From NCBI GenBank assembly GCA_003956705.1, contig QZCP01000556.1, positions 1 to 64,000 of the forward strand: 64,000 nt of DNA, written 5' to 3'. Source of the stretch: Brevipalpus yothersi (Eukaryota > Arthropoda > Arachnida > Trombidiformes > Tenuipalpidae). The notes under the pieces were generated by a model, which had not been told where the DNA came from, did no database searches, and saw only the letters and a list, made by a program, of their open reading frames with translations. Of this stretch, positions 37,711 to 46,542 are shown piece by piece; the stretch's first letter is position 1; each line of letters begins with the position of its first letter. The position numbers were made by a program, and so were the translations under genes.

Positions 37711-38447
37711 ATGAATTTATCAATTTTCATCGCTCTGGCATTGATTTTCATCACCTCAACTGATGCTTTCTACCTTCAAGAAAATAATGGTAAGAGTTTA
37801 ATTGTGATTGATAAATTTTTTAAAGCTTGAAAAAAATTTTCTTTTCAAAAGGAATGAATTCAGATATGGGACCCACCAACTTCGATAATAATAAATCTGA
37901 AGGAACACCTGAAAGACCACAAGAGAGGTCAGAGGGTCCACCAGAAGGATCACCAGAAAGACCAGCAGAAAGATCAGATAGACCATCAGAAGGTCCATCA
38001 GAGTCAGACTCGGAAAACCCAAAAATGCCTGCCCTTTCGAATATGTTCATGTTTATCGTCCAAGAGAGACAGAACGTATCAGTAACTATGCCCATGGTAC
38101 CAATAGATTCTATCAAACTGGCGAATGATAATGTTCACGCTGGTTATGTAGATATAACAGCCAGTGGTGATGCTATCAAAGAAATTCAAACTTGTGGTTT
38201 CTGTTCGAACAGCTATGAAGTTCGGTGCTATCGTCATGCTCGAATATCGAATGCCAACAGAGGCCAATTCGAAAAAAGACTTCCATATCCACCACACCAA
38301 TTGCATGCGACGCCTCATGTGATGCGTTATGCATCAGGCTTTTTTGGACCAGAAAATCGTCGAAGAATTCACTTCTATCCGGAAGATATTGTCCGCATTT
38401 TCATGATATGTTCCAATGATCAAAGTCTTAAAAATCCTATGCAATGA
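37711..38447 (+). CDS. Secreted four-cysteine family, member B
   Basis: Two exons, 37711-37789 and 37852-38447, with a 62-bp GT-AG phase-1 intron, give 224 residues. The signal peptide is MNLSIFIALALIFITSTDAF. It is followed by a low-complexity linker (about residues 41-80) built from Pro-Glu-Gly-Ser-Arg repeats (PERP, EGPPEGSP, ERPAERSD). The family domain follows: MFMFIVQERQNV, VPIDSIKLANDNVHAGYVDI, IQTCGFCSNSYEVRCYRH, then after a longer variable loop IHFYPEDIVRIFMIC. Four cysteines are conserved with the other members. The linker is unique to this member and resembles a disordered, possibly O-glycosylated spacer. Unknown function, no homologue recognised. It is the first gene of the plus-strand tandem array. 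Confidence 0.8.
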
Positions 38448-39541
38448 AGAAAAATCGGAAAAGATGGATGAACAATCTGCAGGTTTAAAATTCTACGAGA
38501 AGCTGTCAATCCATGGGTATGTTGCTAATAGAAACTTCATACTCAATTCTCATTTTTTTAATCGAATATATCACAACCAATTCCTGGATTATTAAGTTAA
38601 CCGCTGATTTTTATTAAATCGACTCTCACATTTCTGATTTCGTTGACACTTTTGAGATTTGAAGGAAATAACTTTTGTTTGGAAAAATAGAGAGCAAATG
38701 ATAAATGTCGGCACTGACCTGAAAGGATTGTTTACTGGATGTCTTTTACATGAGATACATGTTCTCCAGGGGAGTCATCTTCCTGGAAGAACTTACGTCT
38801 ATTCAAACTTAGTCAAAAAATCGGGCCATTAATCATAATGGCGGAGATTCACTAAATCTAGAGCTAAAATCCGAAAATCTGAAAATTAATCAAAACTTTT
38901 GTTGAGCTTGTCCGATTTTAAACAATTTAATGAGCTAGTTTTGAGATATATATTGATATAATAGAATAATAGAATGTCGCAAGCAAAATACTTGGGTTTG
39001 TATAATCATTGGGGATAAAAATATTTTCATGAGTTCTTTGATTTAATATCTCAAACAAGTAAGCTCTCATCCACGGTGGTTTTTTATCCATCTATTAAGA
39101 TGATATTAAGATGCAAAAACTTTCTATTCAACAAGACTAGAGAATGCATATTGCTAAGCTGAATCTATCAGAACTGAAAAATTGATTCCAAATCTCCTAA
39201 TTCAAGAAATAAGCTTTTATATCCAGAGTAGATTAGAGAGGTTATAGTCAAAGGGCGGAGATTACCGTCACTTAGTTCAATGAAATCAGATAGAATGTAA
39301 AGGTTGTCAAGGAGTAGATTCATTTCAATCCAAAAATAAGGTCTTAACTTATCAATCATCGCAAAACAAACATTTCCACTATGGGAGAGAGTGAAGATTC
39401 GACTCTAGCTATCAATGATAGATCAACTACCACTCAAGAAAGAATAACTTTTTCTGATATCTCTTTTCGTTTTAGTTTGCTGATAGTTTATAAGAAACAA
39501 GCTTATTGGCAAAGTTTTGAAGTTTCATCCAGCCAAACATA
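38448..39541. repeat. Intergenic part of the tandem array (unit 1 to unit 2)
   Basis: Non-coding DNA that recurs between the later copies. The segment just 3' of member B (about 38480-38600) matches about 40485-40600, and the segment 5' of member C (about 39060-39540) matches about 40690-41070. Similarity by eye is roughly 75-85%, with indels, so whole units and not just coding exons were duplicated. No gene is seen. Confidence 0.75.
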
Positions 39542-40208
39542 ATGAAGAACTTAATTTTCACCATTATTCTCACTTTGTGTGTTTTTCACCTTAGCTCAAC
39601 CCATGTTGGTGTCTTTATGAGACCAGAATCCACCGAATCACCAGAATTACCTCGCCGTTTATGTAAGGTTTGAGGAAAATTTGTTAGCAAGAACTTCAAC
39701 CCAGTTGTTAATCGAATTATCTCTCATAGATCCCAGCTATCCATATTTCCAAGAAGGCCACAAATTCAAGTCTGATCGTATAATTCCTTCATCTCCGAAA
39801 ACAACAGTTCTCCAGGTACTTCCAAAGTCAAATGGCTCAAAAATACCTGCTTTTTCAAATGTGTTCATGATAGTCGTTCAGGAGAGTCAAAATGTGTTGA
39901 AAGCTCTTCCCATTGTGCCTATCGATTCGATTAAATTGGCAAATGATGGAATGCATGCTGCTCATATGGATATAAGAGCTAATACTCAAGATCCAATCAA
40001 AGATATTCAAACTTGTGCTTATTGTTGGAATGATAGAGGAGTTCGATGCTACCGTCACCCTCAAATATCAATCACTCATGAGAAGAAATACCCTTCATCA
40101 GACGATGTCCCTAAGTATGATTCGTTGAAGATCAATTTTTATCCAGAAGATATTTTTCAAATTCTCACAATTTGTTCTAAAGAAGAAAGTTTGAGAAAGT
40201 TCATCTAA
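39542..40208 (+). CDS. Secreted four-cysteine family, member C
   Basis: Two exons, 39542-39662 and 39730-40208, with a 67-bp GT-AG phase-1 intron, give 199 residues. The signal peptide is MKNLIFTIILTLCVFHLSST. After a short variable segment (residues about 21-70) the family domain includes AFSNVFMIVVQESQNV, VPIDSIKLANDGMHAAHMDI, IQTCAYCWNDRGVRCYRHPQ and INFYPEDIFQILTICS. It is the closest relative of member D. Codons for the core (39793-40078) differ from D at only 3 of 286 bases, while exon 1 and the C-terminal part differ much more. AATAAA lies near 40376. Function unknown; secretion inferred. Confidence 0.82.
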
Positions 40209-41073
40209 TGGATGAAAAAATTAATTTTTTTTCGGAGCTGTAGTTGTAGTGGGGAACTCAAGATGAATAATTATCAATTCTTATTCTTCCTATTCAAAGG
40301 ATGTAGAGAGCTCTTATCGATTCAAGGCTTCATCCAAAAGCATCTTGAGGAATTTGAGCATACTTTCAGGTTTAAAATAAATATACAATGTACTTGTCCC
40401 CAGATTGAGAGGTGAATCGATCAACTCTGAATTCCTGAGATTCACTCAGAGATGCTGATGGATTAACAATTTTCAAATTTGAAATTCTATGAAAGGCTGT
40501 CGATCCAAGTGTATGTTGTTGATGAATACTTCATACTAAATTCTCATTTTTTGCTAATCGAATAAATCACAATCAACCGATTGCTTGATTGAAATTAACT
40601 TCTGATTTACATTAGATCAACTCTCGCGTTTCTGATTTTTTTTGACAATCTCAAGATAAGATGGAAACACTTTTTCGTTCGAAGAAATAGCTTCATCTCA
40701 TCTACTGTAGTTTTTATTCAACTATTGAGATTTCATCAAGATTCAAAAATCCCCACTCCAATAAGACCAGAGAATGTCCAATTTTGAGCTGAATCTGTCA
40801 GAGGTAAAAAATTGATTCTGAATCTCATAATTCAAGAAATACACTTTTCGATAAGGAGTAGATAAGAGAGGTTACAGTCAAGTGATGCAAATTACAATCA
40901 CTCATCAGTCATCGCAAAACAAACGAAAGATTTCCACTGAAGGAGAGAGTGAAGAATCGACTCTAGCTATCAATGATAGATCAACTGCCACTTAAGAAGG
41001 AATAACTTTCTTTGATAGTTTGTAAGAAACAAGCCCATTGGCAGAGTTTTGAAGTTTCATCCATCTAAACATC
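40209..41073. repeat. Intergenic part of the tandem array (unit 2 to unit 3)
   Basis: The counterpart of 38448-39541, shorter by about 80 bp in the stretch 5' of the next gene (the segment around 39280-39355 has no match here). It contains the 3' UTR of member C and presumably the promoter of member D. No gene is seen. Confidence 0.75.
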
Positions 41074-41719
41074 ATGAAGAGTTTAATTTTCACCCTTATT
41101 CTCACTTTGTGTTTTCTCCCTCTTATTCCGCTCGCTACTGGTGCAAGAGCTAGAAAGGTTCCCTACGGATCTGGTAAGTTTTGAGGAAAATTTGTTAGCA
41201 GAAATTTTGACTCAGTTGCTTATCAAATTGTCATTCACAGATGAAAGAATTCGACCGTATTCAGCCCACAAATTCGGGTCCGATCCCATAACTCCTCCGC
41301 CTCCGAAAACAACAGTTCTCCAGGTACTTCCAAAGTCAAATGGCTCAAAAATACCTGCTTTTTCAAATGTGTTCATGATAGTCGTTCAGGAGAGTCAAAA
41401 TGTGTCTAAAACTCTTCCCATTGTGCCTATCGATTCGATTAAATTGGCAAATGATGGAATGCATGCTGCTCATATGGATATAAGAGCTAATACTCAAGAT
41501 CCAATCAAAGATATTCAAACTTGTGCTTATTGTTGGAATGATAGAGGAGTTCGATGCTACCGTCACCCTCAAATATCAATCACTCACAAAAAGAAATACA
41601 CTCCAATAGATGATGACCCCATGCATGATGATTCGTTGACGATCAATTTCTATCCAGAAGATATTTTTCAAATTTTCACAATTTGTTCTAAAGAAGAAAG
41701 TTTGAAAAAATTCATCTAA
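41074..41719 (+). CDS. Secreted four-cysteine family, member D
   Basis: Two exons, 41074-41173 and 41241-41719, with a 67-bp GT-AG phase-1 intron, give 192 residues. The signal peptide is MKSLIFTLILTLCFLPLIPL. The mature N-terminus is Pro-rich (ITPPPPKTTV). The domain is nearly identical to that of member C through FMIVVQESQNV, the IQTCAYCWNDRGVRCYRH core and HPQISITH. It then differs in the loop before INFYPEDIFQIFTICS. All four cysteines are present. AATAAA lies near 41886. It is the last family copy before the cathepsin B-like gene 650 bp downstream on the same strand. Confidence 0.82.
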
Positions 41720-42372
41720 TGGAAAATTAATTGTTTTTCCAGAAAAGTGTAGTTGTAGTGAGAAACTCAGAGAGGAATAATTCTTATTCTTTTTCTTCCT
41801 ATCAAAAGAATGTAGGGTGCTCTTATCGTTTGAGAACTATATTCAGAAGCTTCTCAACAAATTTGAGCATATGTTCACAAAGTCCAAAATAAATATACTC
41901 GTTCTCAGATTGAGGGGAAAATTGATTACTTCAGAATTAAATTTTCGAGATTTGCTCACAGATGCTGGTGGATGAGATTGGAATGATCACAAGTTTTCTC
42001 GATGAGAAGATTACAGATAGTAAGATGAAACGATACTCGAAGTGAATTCGATTATAAAAATTAGAATTTGAGCCAGAAATTTAATTCAAAGTAGTTTCAT
42101 TATTATTATTATTATTATTATTATCATCTCACACAGCTATTTCCATAAAGATGATAAAGCTGTAGATAAAGCTAACAATTGAACAGCATGATGTGCTTCT
42201 GAGGGCATATTAAGCATCTGAATTGAAGAAACTCCCACTTGATTGTGTAAAACTGAAACTCCAAACCAAGTGAGCCCAGAACTATTGATCACTCGTCACC
42301 CATTTAGCTAATCATATAAAAACAAAATTCATAATCATTCTTTCCATGTCTTTGGTCTGTGGTTAATCCAAT
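41720..42372. other. Spacer with (ATT)n tract
   Basis: 3' flank of member D, still similar to the 3' flank of member C to about 41960, then single-copy sequence with a (TTA)8 tract at about 42099-42122. The promoter of the cathepsin-like gene should lie in the last 200 bp. No gene is seen. Confidence 0.5.
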
Positions 42373-43458
42373 ATGAAGCTGCTCATAATTGTTCTCATCT
42401 CAATAAGTTTGGCTTTAGCCAAGCCATCTTTTCATCCTCTTTCCGATGAGATGATAGATCATATCAACTCATTAAACCTACCCTGGAAGGTAAGTATTAA
42501 GTCAAAAACTTATTCTTTCATCTTACTAAATTCATTTTTCTTCTTCTAGGCTGGACGAAATTTTCATTCAAGTCAGTTGGACTACGTTAAGAGTCTTCTC
42601 GGTCCTGTTCACGATGGTTCTCATGATGTTGCTCCGAAAAAAGAAAAAGTTTCAATCCCTATTCCGGAAACTTTTGATGCAAGAAAAGTTTGGCCCGAGT
42701 GTCCATCAATCGGTTTGATTCGTGATCAAGGTGGCTGTGCTGCTGGTTCTATTTTCGGTGCTGTTGAGGCCATTTCAGATCGAGTGTGTATCGACTCGGG
42801 AGGCCATAAGAAGTGGAATATATCAGCGGAGGATGTTGTTAGCTGTTGTCCAGATTGTGGTGGCTGTGAAGGTGGTTTCAATTTCAATGCATGGATGTTT
42901 TGGCATTTGTTTGGAATTGTTACCGGTGATTTATATCAAGGTGGAGGATGTAAACCATATTCCATTGAACCATGTGAACATTATGTTTCTGGTTCCCGAC
43001 CAAAGTGTGAAACTCAAAAAACTCCACAATGCACTGAACAATGTCAACCAGGCTATCCCATATCGTACAAAGGAGACAAAACCTTTGGAATCGAGCCATG
43101 GGGCATCTATGGTTCTGTGGAAGATATTCAAACAGAAATTATTCAATTTGGTCCGGTTGAAACCTACTTTGACGTTTATGATGATTTCCCAAATTATAAA
43201 TCAGGTAAGATGTGGCTACTCTTTATTCGGGAAAGTAATTTCCAAAATTTTCCAGGAGTCTATGTTCGATCTTCGGACAATCTTCTTGGCCAGCACTCAG
43301 TGAAAATTCTTGGTTGGGGAACTGAAAATGGTGTGGACTACTGGCTTGTTGCTAATTCATGGAATACTGATTGGGGTGATAATGGATTTTTCAAAGTTCG
43401 AAGAGGTACAAATGAATGCAGAATTGAATTTCAAATAATTTCCGCTGTCTTGATGTGA
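42373..43458 (+). CDS. Cathepsin B-like pseudoprotease (catalytic Cys lost)
   Basis: Three exons, 42373-42489, 42550-43204 and 43256-43458, give 324 residues. The signal peptide is MKLLIIVLISISLALA. The propeptide (LSDEMIDHINSLN, then AGRNFHSS) and the peptidase C1A cathepsin B domain follow. The active-site segment reads RDQGGCAAGSIFGAVEAISD. Aligned with the family's QGSCGSCWAFGAVEA, the catalytic Cys is Gly and the following Trp is Ser. The oxyanion Gln (DQG), catalytic His (GQHSVKILGWG) and Asn (VANSWNTDWGDNGFF) are retained. The occluding loop is present (CKPYSIEPCEHYVSGSRPKC), with one of its two His replaced by Tyr. Most disulphide cysteines remain. The fold should be intact but proteolysis should not occur. 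Inactive C1 paralogues are known in mites, where they may act as binding proteins or decoys. The 51-bp second intron is in frame. AATAAA lies at 43538-43543. Confidence 0.9.
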
Positions 43459-44387
43459 ATCATTCACAAACTCACAATTCTTTTGGGATCTGATTATTTG
43501 AAACGCTGTTACTCCAATCATGAGTAATAGGTTCTGAAATAAATCAATTACTGGGATCAAAATCGAATATTTTTTGACCTCTAGATTATCATTGGAATAC
43601 ATGTATATATGTTCAGTAGCAAATGGTAGCAATCTGAACATCAACGTTGAATTCATTTTCCAACATGCACGTTTCAGTAAAATGGGCATATAATCATGAT
43701 TCATCGAACAGAAGAACTCGACTCTAAGGATGATTCGTTAACTGATCAGACAATTCCAGGTACATCAGATTATCCGTAGCTGTAGCTCAGAATGCGTATG
43801 CTTGGGGGGTTGCAATCCGTATAAATAAGCACATGAAGTCATCCTTTGTCAATCTTAATCACATCAGCCATTGTTCTCCGAGGTTTGTGATCAAGTTCTC
43901 GAGTACTAAGAAAGATATACCTGAAAATTTGTTACAAATTATTTGGTAACTCTAACCTTCGCTACAGATCATCAACTCTATTCCTAGACTGGATTGATTG
44001 TTTTTTTAGCATTGAAAACTACTAGTATTTCGAACACTGAGCAAAAGTTTTCAATAATTTTAACTGCTAATCATTTGGTCTAGACATTCCTCAACAAATC
44101 GAAGGGAGTCAACATATCTCAACCTAATATTTTTCCACTAAAGAAGCGCAAACTTGAATCAAAAAAAACGTGCGAAATAATAAGAACCATCTGATCATGA
44201 ATTATCATGAACATTCGGAATATTTGTTCTTCATTGATAGCGCGCGTTCAGATTTAAACTAGAAAATTGAACACATGTGACAGCTCTCGATGATGCAATA
44301 GTGAAGAGCGTCAACAAACAAAAGCGATGAACATGAAAAAGTGTCATTTTTGATTAATATTGGTGTTCATTTCGATCATAGTTTTTC
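43459..44387. other. Spacer upstream of CCDC97
   Basis: AT-rich spacer with the 3' UTR of the cathepsin-like gene at its left end. A 115-codon minus-strand frame (43357-43704) overlaps the cathepsin coding exon and is a shadow. No RNA gene or repeat is seen. Confidence 0.5.
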
Positions 44388-45254
44388 ATGATGATTGCTG
44401 GTGAAAATTCTGATGTTATTGATGGTATATTCAGATCAATAGTGGATAATTCTGATGCTTATATTCGAGAGCAACATCGAGATTCACCAGATTTGTGTGA
44501 GAATGAAAAGATTGATATTTTGAGCAATCTTTTCAAGACCAATCAATTGAGTTTTTTGTATCGATATCATAAATATTTATCTACAAATCAACTTGAGTTC
44601 ATCAAGAATGAATCGAATAATGATGATGTCACCTATTTTGTGGACAAAGTTTTGGAGAATCATGGCAAAGATAAGTTGAAAGTTGGTCGCCGTCGATTTG
44701 CTGCCCTACAAAAATTGATACAAGAAGGAGAATATTTTAATGATCATAATATGAGGCAGCGAAATCCATTTCTCTATGAAAAAATGATCGGAAAATATCT
44801 TACCGAAGAAGAGAGAAAAACCGTCGATTCACAAGACAGGGTTGTCGATGAATTATCTCGACCTCTGTCCTCATTTTTCCTACGACAATTGGACAAGAAT
44901 CGAGTAGAAATGCTTCGCCTTCATCAGCTGAACGAGTTCGAAAGGGAAAAGAATAATGAATCAGATGATGATGATGATGATGACGATAAGCAAAGCCTTG
45001 ATTGTACTGAGGAAGACAGTGATCAAGACCTGGAATCAGGAATCTCATCCAATCTGAATGAGAATATCAAAATTTCCGAACAAGACAAAGAGCAACTTCG
45101 TAATGAATTCCAAAATATGATGTATGAACAATTTTTAAGTGGAAAAGATGAATTTGATTACAAATCTGTTGATGATAATGAGGAATATGATCCACTTGAA
45201 ATGATTAATAGAGATGCTGAAGACAGCTATTTTGATTCAGAGGAACCCTCCTAA
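44388..45254 (+). CDS. CCDC97: CCDC97 homologue
   Basis: Single exon, 288 residues from the first ATG; a second Met follows immediately. The conserved CCDC97 region begins with the motif RRRFAALQKLIQEGEYFND, then MRQRNPFLYEKMIGKYLTEEE. An acidic run (DDDDDDDDK) follows. The C-terminal part KEQLRNEFQNMMYEQFLSGK precedes the family-typical FDYKSVDDNEEYD and ends in a DSYFDSEEPS tail. CCDC97 in vertebrates is associated with the SF3B U2 snRNP complex and splicing. Here the N-terminal 90 residues are less conserved. AATAAA is at 45345-45350. It converges on TIM21. Confidence 0.9.
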   Translation: MMIAGENSDVIDGIFRSIVDNSDAYIREQHRDSPDLCENEKIDILSNLFKTNQLSFLYRYHKYLSTNQLEFIKNESNNDDVTYFVDKVLENHGKDKLKVGRRRFAALQKLIQEGEYFNDHNMRQRNPFLYEKMIGKYLTEEERKTVDSQDRVVDELSRPLSSFFLRQLDKNRVEMLRLHQLNEFEREKNNESDDDDDDDDKQSLDCTEEDSDQDLESGISSNLNENIKISEQDKEQLRNEFQNMMYEQFLSGKDEFDYKSVDDNEEYDPLEMINRDAEDSYFDSEEPS

Positions 45255-45491
45255 TCATTCAAACCTCCCTTCATCTGACATTAGTGAATGTAAAGTATAT
45301 ATTTTGCATTTTTAAATTTTTTGTTATCATATCATAGTACTTGCAATAAATGAGTGTACCATAAATCTTTAAGGAATTTCTACCAAAGGAAATGAATCAC
45401 GAATCACAAATGGATTACTATTAGTTTTTCTCTGTTTTATTGCTAATTGATTTTCAAAGATTTCCAGTTGAGATGATAATAATAAAAAGTT

Positions 45492-46139
45492 TCACAGTAC
45501 AACCACAACATCCTGTGGTTGAGCATCTTGTCTGACCGCAATTTTGGTTATTATGTTCTCTTTACGATAATTTTGAACTTCGGTGACAACAGTTGCCGTT
45601 CCATTTGGCCCAGATAATCTGAATGTCATTCTCATTGTTATATTTCCATCGGCATCATAACTCTGTCTGACTGATGGACGAGATCTGCCTCGACGATTGG
45701 ACATCTCACTTCCAAGCGAACTCATTGGAGTGCCAACAAAACGCTGTATTTTCGGATTATCTTTACACAATTTGAACACTTTATCCTGAATCTTGGATAC
45801 AGATGATGATCCAAACAGTTCACCATACAGCTCAGCTGTTATTGAGCCCAAAACAAAGATTCCACCAGCAAAAAAGGCGAACAATAACCAATTGTTCAAT
45901 TTTTTGGCCACCACTTTGGTAGTTGACAGTGTTTCACTTTTCTGTTCCCTTGCTGAACTGGGAACATTATTATTATTATTATTGTTATTCTTTTCCGAGC
46001 TTTCGGTTACATTTGATTTATCAATCTGATACAGGCGAGCACATCGACACAAACTGGCCACTGGCAGTGATCTAGTGGACACCAATCGGCGTGCTAATAT
46101 AAATTCATTTGAAAAAATTGCTCGAACAACGATATACAT
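45492..46139 (-). CDS. TIMM21: Mitochondrial TIM21 inner-membrane translocase subunit
   Basis: Single-exon minus-strand gene of 215 residues. The first 40 residues are rich in Arg, Ser and Leu with almost no acidic residues (FILARRLVSTRSLPVASLCR), fitting a mitochondrial presequence. A disordered linker holds eight Asn in a row. One transmembrane span follows at about 84-105 (WLLFAFFAGGIFVLGSITAE). The intermembrane-space TIM21 domain then contains VFKLCKDNPKIQRFVGTPMS and a basic patch (NRRGRSRPSVRQSY). TIM21 links the TOM complex to TIM23 and to respiratory-chain assembly. The sequence is shorter at the C-terminus than vertebrate TIMM21. The start is the first ATG in frame. Confidence 0.9.
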   Translation of the reverse strand: MYIVVRAIFSNEFILARRLVSTRSLPVASLCRCARLYQIDKSNVTESSEKNNNNNNNNVPSSAREQKSETLSTTKVVAKKLNNWLLFAFFAGGIFVLGSITAELYGELFGSSSVSKIQDKVFKLCKDNPKIQRFVGTPMSSLGSEMSNRRGRSRPSVRQSYDADGNITMRMTFRLSGPNGTATVVTEVQNYRKENIITKIAVRQDAQPQDVVVVL

Positions 46140-46542
46140 GATTCTTGAATCACATCCACATGTTGCTGTCGATTTAAAATATCAAAACATTGCCGGCCAG
46201 CTGATCTCAGGAAGCGAGCTCATGTCTCGCCTTCGCAGGCGCAGTCAGCTCAACACCTTATAATCGTAATTAATTTAATCAAGCTGTCTGATTATTATTA
46301 ACAAGTTTTAATTGACAAGATCCTGTCGAATTGATTGATTCATATATTGGTAACAAGAACAAAAAAATTAGTAGAGAAAGTATGTTCTCCAAATTTTGTG
46401 GGAGAAATAAATTTTTAATGTCTATGTATATTATTATATATATTTAAAGAATATTTTCATTCAATTTTGCGTGGAGTTTTGTTTTGCTCCATGTTTCACT
46501 TTCTGGTTACAAAATTTTCAAAAATTTCCAGATAATAATTCA
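46140..46542. other. Spacer between TIM21 and HGS
   Basis: Holds the TIM21 promoter and the 3' end of the upstream same-strand HGS gene. No gene is seen. Confidence 0.5.

Noticed and set aside
42722..43303. Plus-strand 193-codon alternative frame
   Set aside because: It overlaps the cathepsin B-like exon in another frame and has no family features; the other frame is clearly coding.
43775..43825. GTAGCTCAGAATGCG... followed by GGTTGCAATCC, resembling a tRNA D-arm and T-arm
   Set aside because: The spacing is too short for a complete tRNA and no cloverleaf can be drawn.
44800..45048. Minus-strand His-rich frame
   Set aside because: It is the complement of the acidic GAT repeat in CCDC97.
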